From CAYQPF01 sp964419225 (GTDB lineage: Bacteria > Cloacimonadota > Cloacimonadia > Cloacimonadales > CAYQPF01), in assembly GCA_964419225.1 (NCBI GenBank), contig CAYQPF010000003.1:1-64000 (forward strand): 64,000 nucleotides of DNA. The letters are read 5' to 3'. Positions 33,402 to 41,586 of the stretch are shown here, in pieces (position 1 is the stretch's first letter; every line of letters starts with the position of its first letter). A program made the position numbers and the translations under genes. The notes below the pieces were generated by a model that was not told the origin of the DNA, searched no databases, and saw only the letters and a program-made list of their open reading frames with translations.

Positions 33402-34791
33402 AAAAATATTAGTAGCAGATGATGAAACACTCATCAGAGAATTTATGGCCAGCTTTTTCCAAAGTGCACCGGAATACTCCGGCTGTAAGGTGGATTTTGC
33501 TGTAAATGGAGAAGAAGCTATCGCCAAGATCAAGCAAACTGCTTATGATCTCGTTATCACAGATTTAAAGATGCCGTATAAGAACGGAATCGAAGTCATA
33601 AAATTTACCACAGAAAATTCACCTAATACCGATACGGTTCTTATTACTGCCTTTGGCGAAGGTGAAAGTGCTACCTTAGCTATGGCTTACGGAGCATATG
33701 AATATATTACCAAACCAATCTCCATTGAAGAATTGGAATTTCTGCTCAAACATATCTTTGAGCGTCAGGAATTGATCAAAGTCAATGAAGAGTTGAAACA
33801 GCAACTGCATCATAACGTTACCTATCCCAAAGTGATCGGTAAAAGCAAGAAGATGTCTGATATCATGGATATTGTCAAACTGGTCGCTCCCACAAATACT
33901 ACTGTACTCATCACCGGAGAAAGTGGAACAGGTAAAGAATTGATTGCTGAAGCTATACATCAGCTAAGCCCTAGATCACGCGGAAATTTTATTAAAATCA
34001 ATTGTGCAGCTATTCCCGAAAGTTTAATTGAAAGCGAATTGTTCGGATTCGAAAAAGGTGCCTTTACCGGAGCAATCAAACACACCCGGGGTAAATTTGA
34101 AATGGCTGACAAAGGTTCAATTCTCCTCGACGAAATCAGTGAAATGAATCTTGATCTGCAGTCCAAACTGCTCAGAGTTATTCAGGAAAAAGAAATTTAC
34201 CGGATTGGCAGTGAAATGCCCCAGAAAATTGATGTCAGAATCATCGCCACTTCAAATCGTGACCTGTCTGAAGAAATAAAGAAAGGTACGTTTAGGGAAG
34301 ACTTATTCTTCCGACTGAATATAATTCCTATCCACCTGCCTCCCGTTCGAGACAGAAAAGAAGATATCCCCCACCTCGTTGACAGTTTTATTAAAAAATC
34401 CTGTTTCGAACTAGGTGTCGAGAAAAAAAGAATCCCGGGTAATGTCATGGATTTGATGATTGATTATGATTGGCCGGGAAATATCCGGGAAATTCAGAAT
34501 GCAGTAGAAAGAGCCTGTATCACCAATCCCGATGCTATCCTGAAAAGAGAAACTTTATCCTTCATTGAATCTAAGCTAAGTTCTCCCCCAAAGCCTGTCC
34601 ATACTGAAGAAGAAAATGTAAAAACAGACTATTATGATCAATTTGAAGATAAACCTCTGGCCGAAGTAGAGAAAGAAATGATTTTCAGAACACTCACTAA
34701 AACAAATAACAACAAAACTGAAGCTGCCAAAATATTAGGCGTAACAGCACGAACTCTCAGAAACAAACTCGATTTGTATGAGAAGGAATAA
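33394..34791 (+). CDS. NtrC-family sigma-54-dependent response regulator
   Basis: 465 residues from ATG 33394; a TTG three codons earlier is possible. The receiver (1-120) has Asp57 in ITDLKMPYKNG. The AAA+ domain (about 140-370) has the Walker A GESGTGKE, the sigma-54 contact loop FEKGAFTGA, Walker B GSILLDEISEM and the arginine-finger region FREDLFFRLN. The C-terminal Fis-type helix-turn-helix ends NKTEAAKILGVTARTLRNKL. It activates RpoN-dependent promoters when phosphorylated, most likely by the overlapping kinase. A candidate -24/-12 element lies at 39548-39563. The pairing makes this an NtrBC-type two-component system. Confidence 0.95.
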   Translation: MNKKILVADDETLIREFMASFFQSAPEYSGCKVDFAVNGEEAIAKIKQTAYDLVITDLKMPYKNGIEVIKFTTENSPNTDTVLITAFGEGESATLAMAYGAYEYITKPISIEELEFLLKHIFERQELIKVNEELKQQLHHNVTYPKVIGKSKKMSDIMDIVKLVAPTNTTVLITGESGTGKELIAEAIHQLSPRSRGNFIKINCAAIPESLIESELFGFEKGAFTGAIKHTRGKFEMADKGSILLDEISEMNLDLQSKLLRVIQEKEIYRIGSEMPQKIDVRIIATSNRDLSEEIKKGTFREDLFFRLNIIPIHLPPVRDRKEDIPHLVDSFIKKSCFELGVEKKRIPGNVMDLMIDYDWPGNIREIQNAVERACITNPDAILKRETLSFIESKLSSPPKPVHTEEENVKTDYYDQFEDKPLAEVEKEMIFRTLTKTNNNKTEAAKILGVTARTLRNKLDLYEKE

Positions 34792-34799
34792 ATAATTTT

Positions 34800-36473
34800 A
34801 TGATAGCGATTTTCATAGATTCCAAATTAGAAACATATATTAATGAAATAAAATATAGTTTTGATTACGTTTTCCAAACTCTGGGATATAGCCACAGATA
34901 TGTTGATAAAATTAATCAGCTCAAGGACAATGACATTGTCATCTGTTATTCCATCACAGAACCTAAAACATATCAGGATATAGCAGAAATCGTGGATAAC
35001 AGAATGATGCTTTTTATTAAAGCAGATAAGGATCTTTATTTGCCTGGGGCAATCAACAAAGATTACCTCCAAAAATATCTCCGCAAATTCAAACTCCAGT
35101 CTTATTTGGCCGTTATCTGCAAAGATGACTTTCAAAAACCAGCCCTGATGAAATCTTTTGGACCTGCCAGCTTTGGCATTATCAACTTTGATATTATTGG
35201 AAATATCTTTTTTCAATTCAATGAACTGGAAAAAATTCAAAGAGAAAAAACTGGTAAAAATGACCATATCTCTTTGTTCGAACCCTATCTCTCTCTCCCC
35301 TATGTGAACTACCTGCTCTTCTTTATTGAGGGATTTCTCAAAGATTTCATCAAAATGAATCACCATTATATTGCCAAAAAAGAGCTTTGGCCCTGCGGAG
35401 AAACTCTGGCAGTGACTGTCAGTCATAATGTAAATAAACTGCAAAAGTGGAATTTATCCTATTATTTAAAATACTTTTTTGAAGATATCAGAGATTTCTG
35501 TCTTTTCCACTGGAAAACTCTTTTCCGGAATGTTTACAGCAGGACAAAATATCTCTTCACTAATTATGAAGCTTATTGGAATTTTTCTGATGTCCAGGAA
35601 GTTGATAAAAAGTACGGAGCCAAGGGTACCTGGTTTGTTGCAGTTAACGCTGAAACAAACAAAGATGTAGATTACAATTTCGAAGACCATGATCTTTTGG
35701 AAGAAATCAGGAGATTGGAAAAAGAAAAATATGAAATATCTTTACTGGGTTCCTGCAATTCTTTACTGAAAGACAGGTTTGAAAAGGAAGCTGATATCTT
35801 TAAGAATTTCTTTAATACAAAAGAATTCGGTGTCCGACAGTTATCCTCCAAACTTTTGGCTAATTCATTAGAAGAGCATCACAAAGCAAGAGTACGGTAT
35901 GATTCATCCAAGGGACATAAAGAAAGATACGGATATAATAATGGAACAGCACTACCTTATAGAGCTTTCTCCAGTAAATACTTTATCAAACATTATGAGA
36001 TACCACCGACTTTCAGTGATACGAACTTGAAGTTATCCAAATATAAATATCTGCCCTTTGATACAGCGAAAGCAGTAGTGCAGGAAATTCTGTTCAATAC
36101 AAAACAGATTAACGGTCTTGCCCATTTCAACTTTTCCATGTCCAATTTTTACGACATACCTTACTTGAAAAAACTCTATAAATATCTCCTGGATAATATT
36201 AAAGCCAAACATGTCTATAAACCAACGCTGATTGAACTTACCCAATGGTGGTCTAAACGGGAGTCTGTCATAGTCGATGAAGGCGAAAATGAGATCCAAA
36301 TGTTCTTTGTAGAAGCAGTGGAACTCTTTACCTTAACAATTTACGGCAGGGTTAAAATCACCTCTGTCGAAGGTGCAGATGCTACCCATAAACACAACCA
36401 GATCCGCTTTGTCGGCGTTAAAGCCAATACTCCTGTATCCATCAAACTGGAGAAGGATTTGAAAAGCGTTTAG
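34800..36473 (+). CDS. NodB-fold polysaccharide-deacetylase-like protein lacking catalytic residues
   Basis: 557 residues, 8 bases after the NtrC-type gene. The N-terminal part (about 1-180) resembles the DUF7033-like region that precedes some deacetylases, with FDIIGNIFFQFNELEKI in place of the usual DIxASxFFxLxRYEE. The NodB part (about 200-470) keeps the frame (TLAVTVSHNVNKL, YGAKGTWFVAV, GVRQLSSKLL, VRYDSSKGHKERYGYNNGTA). However, the T/S-H-D-V-D motif reads SHNVN (Asp to Asn at 210 and 212), the HGSH/HGSY motif reads LLGSC (315-319), and the RQH position is RQL (346-348). Metal binding and catalysis are thus unlikely. It may be a glycan-binding or structural pseudoenzyme. No signal peptide is visible. 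Confidence 0.75.
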   Translation: MIAIFIDSKLETYINEIKYSFDYVFQTLGYSHRYVDKINQLKDNDIVICYSITEPKTYQDIAEIVDNRMMLFIKADKDLYLPGAINKDYLQKYLRKFKLQSYLAVICKDDFQKPALMKSFGPASFGIINFDIIGNIFFQFNELEKIQREKTGKNDHISLFEPYLSLPYVNYLLFFIEGFLKDFIKMNHHYIAKKELWPCGETLAVTVSHNVNKLQKWNLSYYLKYFFEDIRDFCLFHWKTLFRNVYSRTKYLFTNYEAYWNFSDVQEVDKKYGAKGTWFVAVNAETNKDVDYNFEDHDLLEEIRRLEKEKYEISLLGSCNSLLKDRFEKEADIFKNFFNTKEFGVRQLSSKLLANSLEEHHKARVRYDSSKGHKERYGYNNGTALPYRAFSSKYFIKHYEIPPTFSDTNLKLSKYKYLPFDTAKAVVQEILFNTKQINGLAHFNFSMSNFYDIPYLKKLYKYLLDNIKAKHVYKPTLIELTQWWSKRESVIVDEGENEIQMFFVEAVELFTLTIYGRVKITSVEGADATHKHNQIRFVGVKANTPVSIKLEKDLKSV

Positions 36474-36625
36474 GAAAGTCGTGCATGGTAAGTTACGATT
36501 CTTGTTAAAATAAAGGATTAAGGACTGTTACCAGTGCTGGTAATTATTAAAAAACTTTAACTTGACGAAATAAATTATCATATATAGATTATGCCATAAG
36601 GTATTCTTAAGAGAAGGCGGTATAT
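36474..36625. other. Intergenic gap with hairpin and promoter
   Basis: TTACCAG-TG-CTGGTAA at 36528-36543 is a short palindrome that may end the upstream operon or bind a regulator; its 2-base loop and weak T content make the terminator reading uncertain. The promoter of the next gene follows at 36562-36590. Confidence 0.4.
36562..36590 (+). promoter_or_regulatory. Promoter for the multidomain sensor kinase
   Basis: TTGACG at 36562-36567 and TAGATT at 36585-36590, separated by 17 bases, lie 35 bases before the ATG. Five of six and four of six positions match the housekeeping consensus. It supports a separate transcription unit for the 892-residue kinase. Confidence 0.45.
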
Positions 36626-39304
36626 ATGACTACTGGTTTCCCGAAAAAGATCTTGTTGGTTGAGGATGATAATAGTACTGCATTGATTACTTCATACACT
36701 CTCCGAAAATGCGGTTACGAAGTCTTGACTGCTGAAACTGGAGAAAGTGCTGTTGAAATTGCTTTGAACGATAATAGTATTAACCTGATTCTTATGGATA
36801 TTGAACTCGGCAAAGGAATAGATGGTACAGAAGCTGCCACCAGAATACTTGAAAAAGTAAACATCCCTATCGTTTTTCACACTACTCACTCAGAGCAGGA
36901 GTATGTTCAAAAATTCAAAAAAATTACTCGATATGGTTATATAAATAAGAATTGCGGGGAGTATGTCCTCTGTTCTTCGTTGGAAATGGCTTTTGAGTTG
37001 TTTGATGCAAGTCAGGAATTATTGTACGAATTACGGGAGCGTAAGCGGGTTGAGGAAGAAATCAAGGCTGAAGCTGCCAAACAGGCTTTAATCCTGAACA
37101 ACATTCCCTGCATCGCCATGATTTTGCGTAAAGAAACCCGAGAGATTGTCTTTTCCAATACTGTAGCACAGGAATTTGGAGCATACCCAGGAAAAGTGTG
37201 TTTTGAAATTTGGAAGGTAAATGAACAGCCCTGTCCGTTTTGTCTTGTTGATGATGTGGGGGATGTTAACTCAACCCGTAAAAAAGAGTTTTCTACTGGT
37301 AACAAATATTACGAAGCGACTTGGGTATCTTTAAACAAAGACTATTTACTGCATTATATTTTTGATATTACGGAACGGAAGATTATTGAACTTCATAAAG
37401 AAAAACAACTACACTATACAACTGCCTTGAACAAAATAGCAGAGATCATACTCAATGAGGAAAATGCAGAAATTTTATTGGAAAGTTCCAATCGTATTCT
37501 GGGCGAAACCCTGGATCTGGACAGAGCCTTAATCTATGAAATCTCCTTTAAGGACAATGCTGTCAGTGGTTTGTGTGAGTGGGTCAAGCCTGAGCTTTCA
37601 GATATTGCCCCAACTAAAGCCAGATATCCCCTCGATATGTTTAGAAGTCCCTTTTCGGTTATCAGACAAACAAATAAATATCTGGAGAGTCATTTTGACA
37701 ATATTAAAGAACCTTTTCTTGCCGACGGATCAGGGGAAACTCTGCACGGGTATTTTAAGATCAAGAGTTTACTCTGGTATCCTTTTGCTTTTACTGAAAA
37801 TGGTTTCTATATTTTTGCTCTCAATCATTTAACCGGAGACAGGCAGTGGCTACAGGACGAAATTATTTTTATGGAAGCAGTCTCTAAATATGTAAGCATT
37901 GCCCTGTTAAAAATCTGTATGCTTGATGAACGGAAACTTTCCGAGGAAGCTTTAAGAGAGAGTGAAGAGAAATACAGACTGTTGCATGAGCATGCTGGTA
38001 TTGGCATAGGCTATTATAAACCTGATGGTACTGTTATTTCGTATAACCGTTTGGCTGCGGCCCATATGAATGGAGTACCTGAAGATTTTGCCGGCAGATC
38101 AATATATGATATTTTTCCCCACCAGGAAGCTGAGTTTTATCATGACCGCATTAAAAGAGCTGTTGAATCTGAGGTACCTGTCGTTTATGAGGATCTGGTA
38201 CAATTACCCTTGGAAAATAAGTATTTTTTGAGTACTTTTACTAAGATAACTGACGCCGGTAATAATGTCTTGGGAATTCAAATAATATCTCAGGATGTTA
38301 GTATTCTCAAGAATACTGAAGCATCCTTGCGAGAGAGTGAAAAAAGATTTCAAGTATTGGAAAATGCCTCTTGGGAAGGAATACTAATCCATAAGGATGG
38401 GGTAATTGTGGACGCTAATGAATCTGCCGCAAGAATTCTAGGTTGCTCTATAAATGTAATAATTGGCAAAAATATGACTGACTTTGTTACACCGAAATCT
38501 TTGGATAATATCAGGAATAACCTCCAAAATAGTGATGAAAATGATGAAGTCTTTTTTGAAGGTGAGGGTCTAAGAATTGATAAAACTGTTTTTTCTGTAG
38601 AAGCTTTAGCCAGATCAATCATTTATAATAACACAAATATGAGGGTTGTCGTATTCAGGGATATTACCGACCGTATGCAGGCTGAAAAAACCAAATCCCT
38701 TCTCGAAATCAACAAAGTTATTCTCCGCGAAGTCCACCATCGGGTCAAAAACAATATGAATACGATAGTGGCTCTTCTTTCTCTCCAAGCTGGTCATCTG
38801 ACAGAACCCTCTGCCATAGAAGCCATTAATGACGCTCGCAGCCGGGTACAGAGTATGGGCATACTGTATGATAAGCTATTCAATGCAGCAAATTATAAAG
38901 AAATGTCCGTGCAGGAATTTCTTCCGCAATTAATCGATCAAACTATCAGTCTCTTCCCCAACAGAGGATCAATTACTATTGAGAAAAATATTGCTGACAT
39001 TATACTTGATAGTACAATTTTATCCCCCCTTGGTTTGATTTTGAGCGAGTTACTCACAAATATAATGAAATATGCCTTTACGGGGATAAACGAAGGTTTA
39101 GTTTCAGTATCTGTTTTTCAGAAAGAGCAAAAAGTCTTCTTAGAAGTTCTGGACAACGGGATTGGGATCTCTGATATAGTAGATTTTGAAAACTCAACTG
39201 GCTTCGGGTTAACATTAATAGGTCTTCTGACAAAGCAACTGGATGGAAATATTCGCATCGAACGGGAAAACGGCACTAAGATCATTTTGGAATTCAAGCC
39301 CTGA
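36626..39304 (+). CDS. Receiver-PAS-GAF-PAS-PAS sensor kinase of the HisKA_2 family
   Basis: 892 residues, soluble. An N-terminal receiver (about 8-125; LVEDDNSTALI, LILMDIELGKGIDG) is followed by a PAS-like segment with CFEIWKVNEQPCPFC (about 150-250), a GAF domain (about 275-435), two PAS domains (about 450-560 and 575-685) and a HisKA_2/HATPase module (about 690-892). The phospho-acceptor lies in REVHHRVKNNMNTIVALLSL (His704/His705), the ATP site includes ELLTNIMKYAF, and the end is FGLTLIGLLTKQLDG. Such kinases integrate several cytoplasmic or diffusible cues. The cysteines in the first PAS (CPFC) could hold a cofactor. It has its own promoter and no adjacent cognate regulator. Confidence 0.88.
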   Translation: MTTGFPKKILLVEDDNSTALITSYTLRKCGYEVLTAETGESAVEIALNDNSINLILMDIELGKGIDGTEAATRILEKVNIPIVFHTTHSEQEYVQKFKKITRYGYINKNCGEYVLCSSLEMAFELFDASQELLYELRERKRVEEEIKAEAAKQALILNNIPCIAMILRKETREIVFSNTVAQEFGAYPGKVCFEIWKVNEQPCPFCLVDDVGDVNSTRKKEFSTGNKYYEATWVSLNKDYLLHYIFDITERKIIELHKEKQLHYTTALNKIAEIILNEENAEILLESSNRILGETLDLDRALIYEISFKDNAVSGLCEWVKPELSDIAPTKARYPLDMFRSPFSVIRQTNKYLESHFDNIKEPFLADGSGETLHGYFKIKSLLWYPFAFTENGFYIFALNHLTGDRQWLQDEIIFMEAVSKYVSIALLKICMLDERKLSEEALRESEEKYRLLHEHAGIGIGYYKPDGTVISYNRLAAAHMNGVPEDFAGRSIYDIFPHQEAEFYHDRIKRAVESEVPVVYEDLVQLPLENKYFLSTFTKITDAGNNVLGIQIISQDVSILKNTEASLRESEKRFQVLENASWEGILIHKDGVIVDANESAARILGCSINVIIGKNMTDFVTPKSLDNIRNNLQNSDENDEVFFEGEGLRIDKTVFSVEALARSIIYNNTNMRVVVFRDITDRMQAEKTKSLLEINKVILREVHHRVKNNMNTIVALLSLQAGHLTEPSAIEAINDARSRVQSMGILYDKLFNAANYKEMSVQEFLPQLIDQTISLFPNRGSITIEKNIADIILDSTILSPLGLILSELLTNIMKYAFTGINEGLVSVSVFQKEQKVFLEVLDNGIGISDIVDFENSTGFGLTLIGLLTKQLDGNIRIERENGTKIILEFKP

Positions 39305-39637
39305 GTCCACAAAAAAAGATGTGACTACAACAATAGACACTACCCAGGTGTTACTAACAACAGATAACATTTCACTATAGAATTTTCTTCTTGCCAGAAT
39401 AATTCAATTCACACATAATAGCCTCAGCTCTTTACTAAGGATAGTCTGGTTAAACAGGGAAGTTTTGAGTGGGAAATATTTTCCTACTGCTCTTTCATAA
39501 TTTTCTTAACTCCCTACATTTCAAACACTTACCTTAGTTATCATTAATGGCATAAACTATGCATATTAGTTTTCTTGAAAAAGAAGAAAGCTCATTAAGA
39601 GCTATGCTGAATTTTTTCTTAGCTATGAGGGGTAGAA
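39305..39637. other. 333-bp intergenic region with a sigma-54 element
   Basis: No gene or clear terminator is visible in the first 240 bases. The -24/-12 promoter is at 39548-39563, and a small hairpin AGCTC-ATTAA-GAGCT lies at 39589-39603 in the leader. Confidence 0.5.
39548..39563 (+). promoter_or_regulatory. Sigma-54 (-24/-12) promoter
   Basis: TGGCATAAACTATGCA fits the TGGCAC-N5-TTGCA pattern, with GG and GC spaced as required and two mismatches. It lies 75 bases upstream of the ATG at 39638. An NtrC-type activator that would be needed is encoded 5 kb upstream. Confidence 0.6.
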
Positions 39638-39829
39638 ATGGATAAGAAAGCAGAATTCGAGCATCTTTACAGGGATGGTATAATTACAAGCCAGACTGGA
39701 ATAGGCAAGGATGCTAATAGTTTCAGAGAAAATAAAAATCTGAATACTACTATATCAGCAAAAATATATCCCTTCTTCAACATACAATTCAGCAACTTAT
39801 CCACTCAAACAGGAATTAATCAAAAGTAA
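39638..39829 (+). CDS. Small hypothetical protein downstream of a sigma-54 promoter
   Basis: 63 residues with no family I recognise and no membrane segment. The ATG has GAGGGG about 6 bases upstream, a sound ribosome-binding site, and a -24/-12 element lies 75 bases before the start; these are the reasons to list it. The sequence is polar and Asn/Thr/Ile-rich in its second half, which could also be chance. If real, it would be a specific target of the NtrC-type regulator. A non-coding leader or small RNA is an alternative. Confidence 0.4.
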   Translation: MDKKAEFEHLYRDGIITSQTGIGKDANSFRENKNLNTTISAKIYPFFNIQFSNLSTQTGINQK

Positions 39830-40041
39830 AATAAACTCATATGTGTTTTAAATGACAGTCTGTAAGTCATGCGGCGAAGCTGTGTTTGATAGTTGTTAGT
39901 TATTAGTTGTTAGTTGTTAGTTGTTAGTTGTTAGTGAAGAAAGGAAAGAGTACACAGACTTGCACAGACTAACACGGATGAGTGAAATGAATTGAGTTAA
40001 ACAAAAGTATTTCAATAATTTAGAAAAGAAAGGAAGCGATT
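39830..40041. other. Intergenic region with heptamer tract and phrase-like repeat
   Basis: No gene is seen. It holds the TAGTTGT tandem tract (39890-39934) and then CACAGACTTGCACAGACTA at about 39953-39971, the same style of sequence as in the dispersed repeat copies. The ribosome-binding site of gmd (AAAGGAAG) ends the gap. Confidence 0.5.
39890..39934 (+). repeat. Heptamer tandem repeat (TAGTTGT)6
   Basis: Six 7-base units, one reading TAGTTAT, followed by a partial unit. It is related in composition and unit length to the AGTTGAG tracts elsewhere in this window. It lies about 110 bases upstream of gmd, where length changes could affect spacing of control elements. Confidence 0.7.
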
Positions 40042-41082
40042 ATGAAAAGAGCATTAATTTCCGGGATAACTGGCCAGGATGGTTCATATTTAGCAGAGCA
40101 ATTACTGGAGAAGGGTTATGAAGTACATGGGATCATAAGAAGATCATCATCTTTTAACACAAGCCGAATCGATCATCTTTATAAAGACATTCATGAAGAA
40201 AATGTGAAATTCTTTTTACATTATGGAGATCTGACCGACAGCAGTAATTTGAATAGGTTGTTGGAAAAGATAAATCCGGACGAGATATATAATCTGGGTG
40301 CACAGTCACATGTTCAGGTATCTTTTGAAGTACCGGAATATACAGCAGAAGTAGATGGAGTTGGTGTTTTAAGATTTATTGATGCCATCAAAGAAACCAA
40401 AATAAATGCAAGATTTTATCAGGCTTCAACCTCAGAATTATATGGGCAGGTAATGGAAATACCTCAAACAGAAAACACACCTTTTTATCCTCGCAGTCCT
40501 TATGGAGTTGCCAAACTCTATGCATACTGGATCGTAAAGAATTATAGAGAAGCCTATAATTTGTTTGCAGTGAACGGGATCCTGTTTAATCATGAATCAC
40601 CCCGCAGAGGGAAAACCTTTGTCACCAGAAAAATAACCCGGGCAGCAGCACTGATCAAAGAAGGTTTACAGGATAAACTTTATCTGGGTAATCTTGATTC
40701 AAAGAGAGACTGGGGATATGCTCCCGAATACACGGAAGCTATGTGGCTGATGCTGCAGCAGGACACACCGGATGATTATGTTATAGCTACAGGTGAAACC
40801 CATACAGTTAAGGAATTTTGTGAAGTCACCTTTAAAGAACTTGATATCAATCTTGACTGGCAGGGTGAAGGTGTGAATGAAAAAGGTATAGATGACAAAA
40901 CCGGCAAAGTTGTTATAGAGATCGACCCCAAGTATTTCCGACCGACAGAAGTAAGCTTACTGATCGGAGATCCTGCCAAAGCGAAGAGAGAGTTGGGCTG
41001 GGCTCCAAAAACGACTTTCCATGATCTGGTGAAACTGATGATCCAGGCAGACTGGGAAAAAGTCAAAAGGAAAGGATATTAG
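40042..41082 (+). CDS. gmd: GDP-mannose 4,6-dehydratase
   Basis: 346 residues. An extended SDR with the NADP loop ISGITGQDGSYLAEQLLEKG, then HGIIRRSSSFNTSRIDHLY, the Thr/Ser-Glu site in QASTSELYGQ, the Tyr-x3-Lys in SPYGVAKLYAYW and NGILFNHESPRRGKTFVTRK. All are diagnostic of Gmd. It makes GDP-4-keto-6-deoxy-mannose, the first committed step to GDP-L-fucose in the cytoplasm. The second enzyme, fcl, follows but is separated by an inserted GxxExxY gene. An AAAGGAAG ribosome-binding site precedes the ATG. Confidence 0.96.
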   Translation: MKRALISGITGQDGSYLAEQLLEKGYEVHGIIRRSSSFNTSRIDHLYKDIHEENVKFFLHYGDLTDSSNLNRLLEKINPDEIYNLGAQSHVQVSFEVPEYTAEVDGVGVLRFIDAIKETKINARFYQASTSELYGQVMEIPQTENTPFYPRSPYGVAKLYAYWIVKNYREAYNLFAVNGILFNHESPRRGKTFVTRKITRAAALIKEGLQDKLYLGNLDSKRDWGYAPEYTEAMWLMLQQDTPDDYVIATGETHTVKEFCEVTFKELDINLDWQGEGVNEKGIDDKTGKVVIEIDPKYFRPTEVSLLIGDPAKAKRELGWAPKTTFHDLVKLMIQADWEKVKRKGY

Positions 41083-41087
41083 GAAAA

Positions 41088-41123
41088 TTTTTGTCCACGA
41101 ATTTCACAAATTCCACAAATTTA
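41088..41123 (+). repeat. Left inverted repeat of the GxxExxY unit
   Basis: Contains TCCACGAATTTCAC followed by AATT and CAC blocks. It aligns with the reverse complement of 41542-41577 with about 25 of 28 core bases identical. It begins 6 bases after the gmd stop. Confidence 0.65.
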
Positions 41124-41169
41124 TAATAAGAGACTAATTGGGAAAGTCAAAATAAACAAGGAGTGAACT

Positions 41170-41544
41170 GTGGTAGATTTGGTTTTGAAAGAAGAATCCT
41201 ATAAGATTATTGGTGCCTGTATGGAAGTACATAAAAATCTGGGGTGTGGATTTCTTGAGCCAGTTTATCAAGAGATTCTTGCAATGGAGTTTAAATTACA
41301 GGACATCCCTTTTGAGCAAGAAAAGAAAATTAATATTTACTACAAAGGTATGCAAATAAGCAAATACTATATTACTGATTTTATTTGTTATGACAAAGTA
41401 GTTGTTGAGTTAAAAGCTGCCACAGATATAACAACAGAATTTGAGGCTCAAGTTCTGAATTATTTGAAAGCAACTGGATTAAATTTAGGATTGATCGTAA
41501 ACTTTGGAAATATGAGTTTACAGTTTAAAAGAATAGTAAGGTAA
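41170..41544 (+). CDS. GxxExxY-family protein (PD-(D/E)XK-like)
   Basis: 124 residues, the full family length. The name-giving motif is GFLEPVYQEIL, and the C-terminal half has ITDFICYDKVVVELKAA, with Asp and Glu-x-Lys positioned as in PD-(D/E)XK nucleases, then NYLKATGLNLGLIVNFG. The start is GTG at 41170 behind AAGGAG. The function of the family is unsettled. It interrupts the gmd-fcl pair and is flanked by imperfect inverted repeats (41088-41123 and 41542-41577), the right one overlapping its stop codon. This looks like an inserted unit rather than a glycan gene. Confidence 0.88.
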   Translation: MVDLVLKEESYKIIGACMEVHKNLGCGFLEPVYQEILAMEFKLQDIPFEQEKKINIYYKGMQISKYYITDFICYDKVVVELKAATDITTEFEAQVLNYLKATGLNLGLIVNFGNMSLQFKRIVR

Positions 41545-41577
41545 TTAGTGTAATTAGTGAAATTCGTGGATAAAAAA
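41542..41577 (-). repeat. Right inverted repeat of the GxxExxY unit
   Basis: The inverted counterpart of 41088-41123, including GTGAAATTCGTGGA. It overlaps the TAA stop of the GxxExxY gene and ends 10 bases before the fcl start. Confidence 0.65.
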
Positions 41578-41586
41578 AGGAATTGT

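Noticed and set aside
34827..35444. 205-codon minus-strand open frame
   Set aside because: It is antisense to the NodB-fold gene, with Phe/Ile-rich composition typical of the reverse of an AT-rich gene and no homology signature.
36528..36543. Strong terminator after the regulatory operon
   Set aside because: The stem has only a 2-base loop and no proper T-run, so it was listed only as an uncertain palindrome.
39890..39934. Possible CRISPR-like array
   Set aside because: The unit is only 7 bases, contiguous and without spacers; it is a simple tandem repeat.
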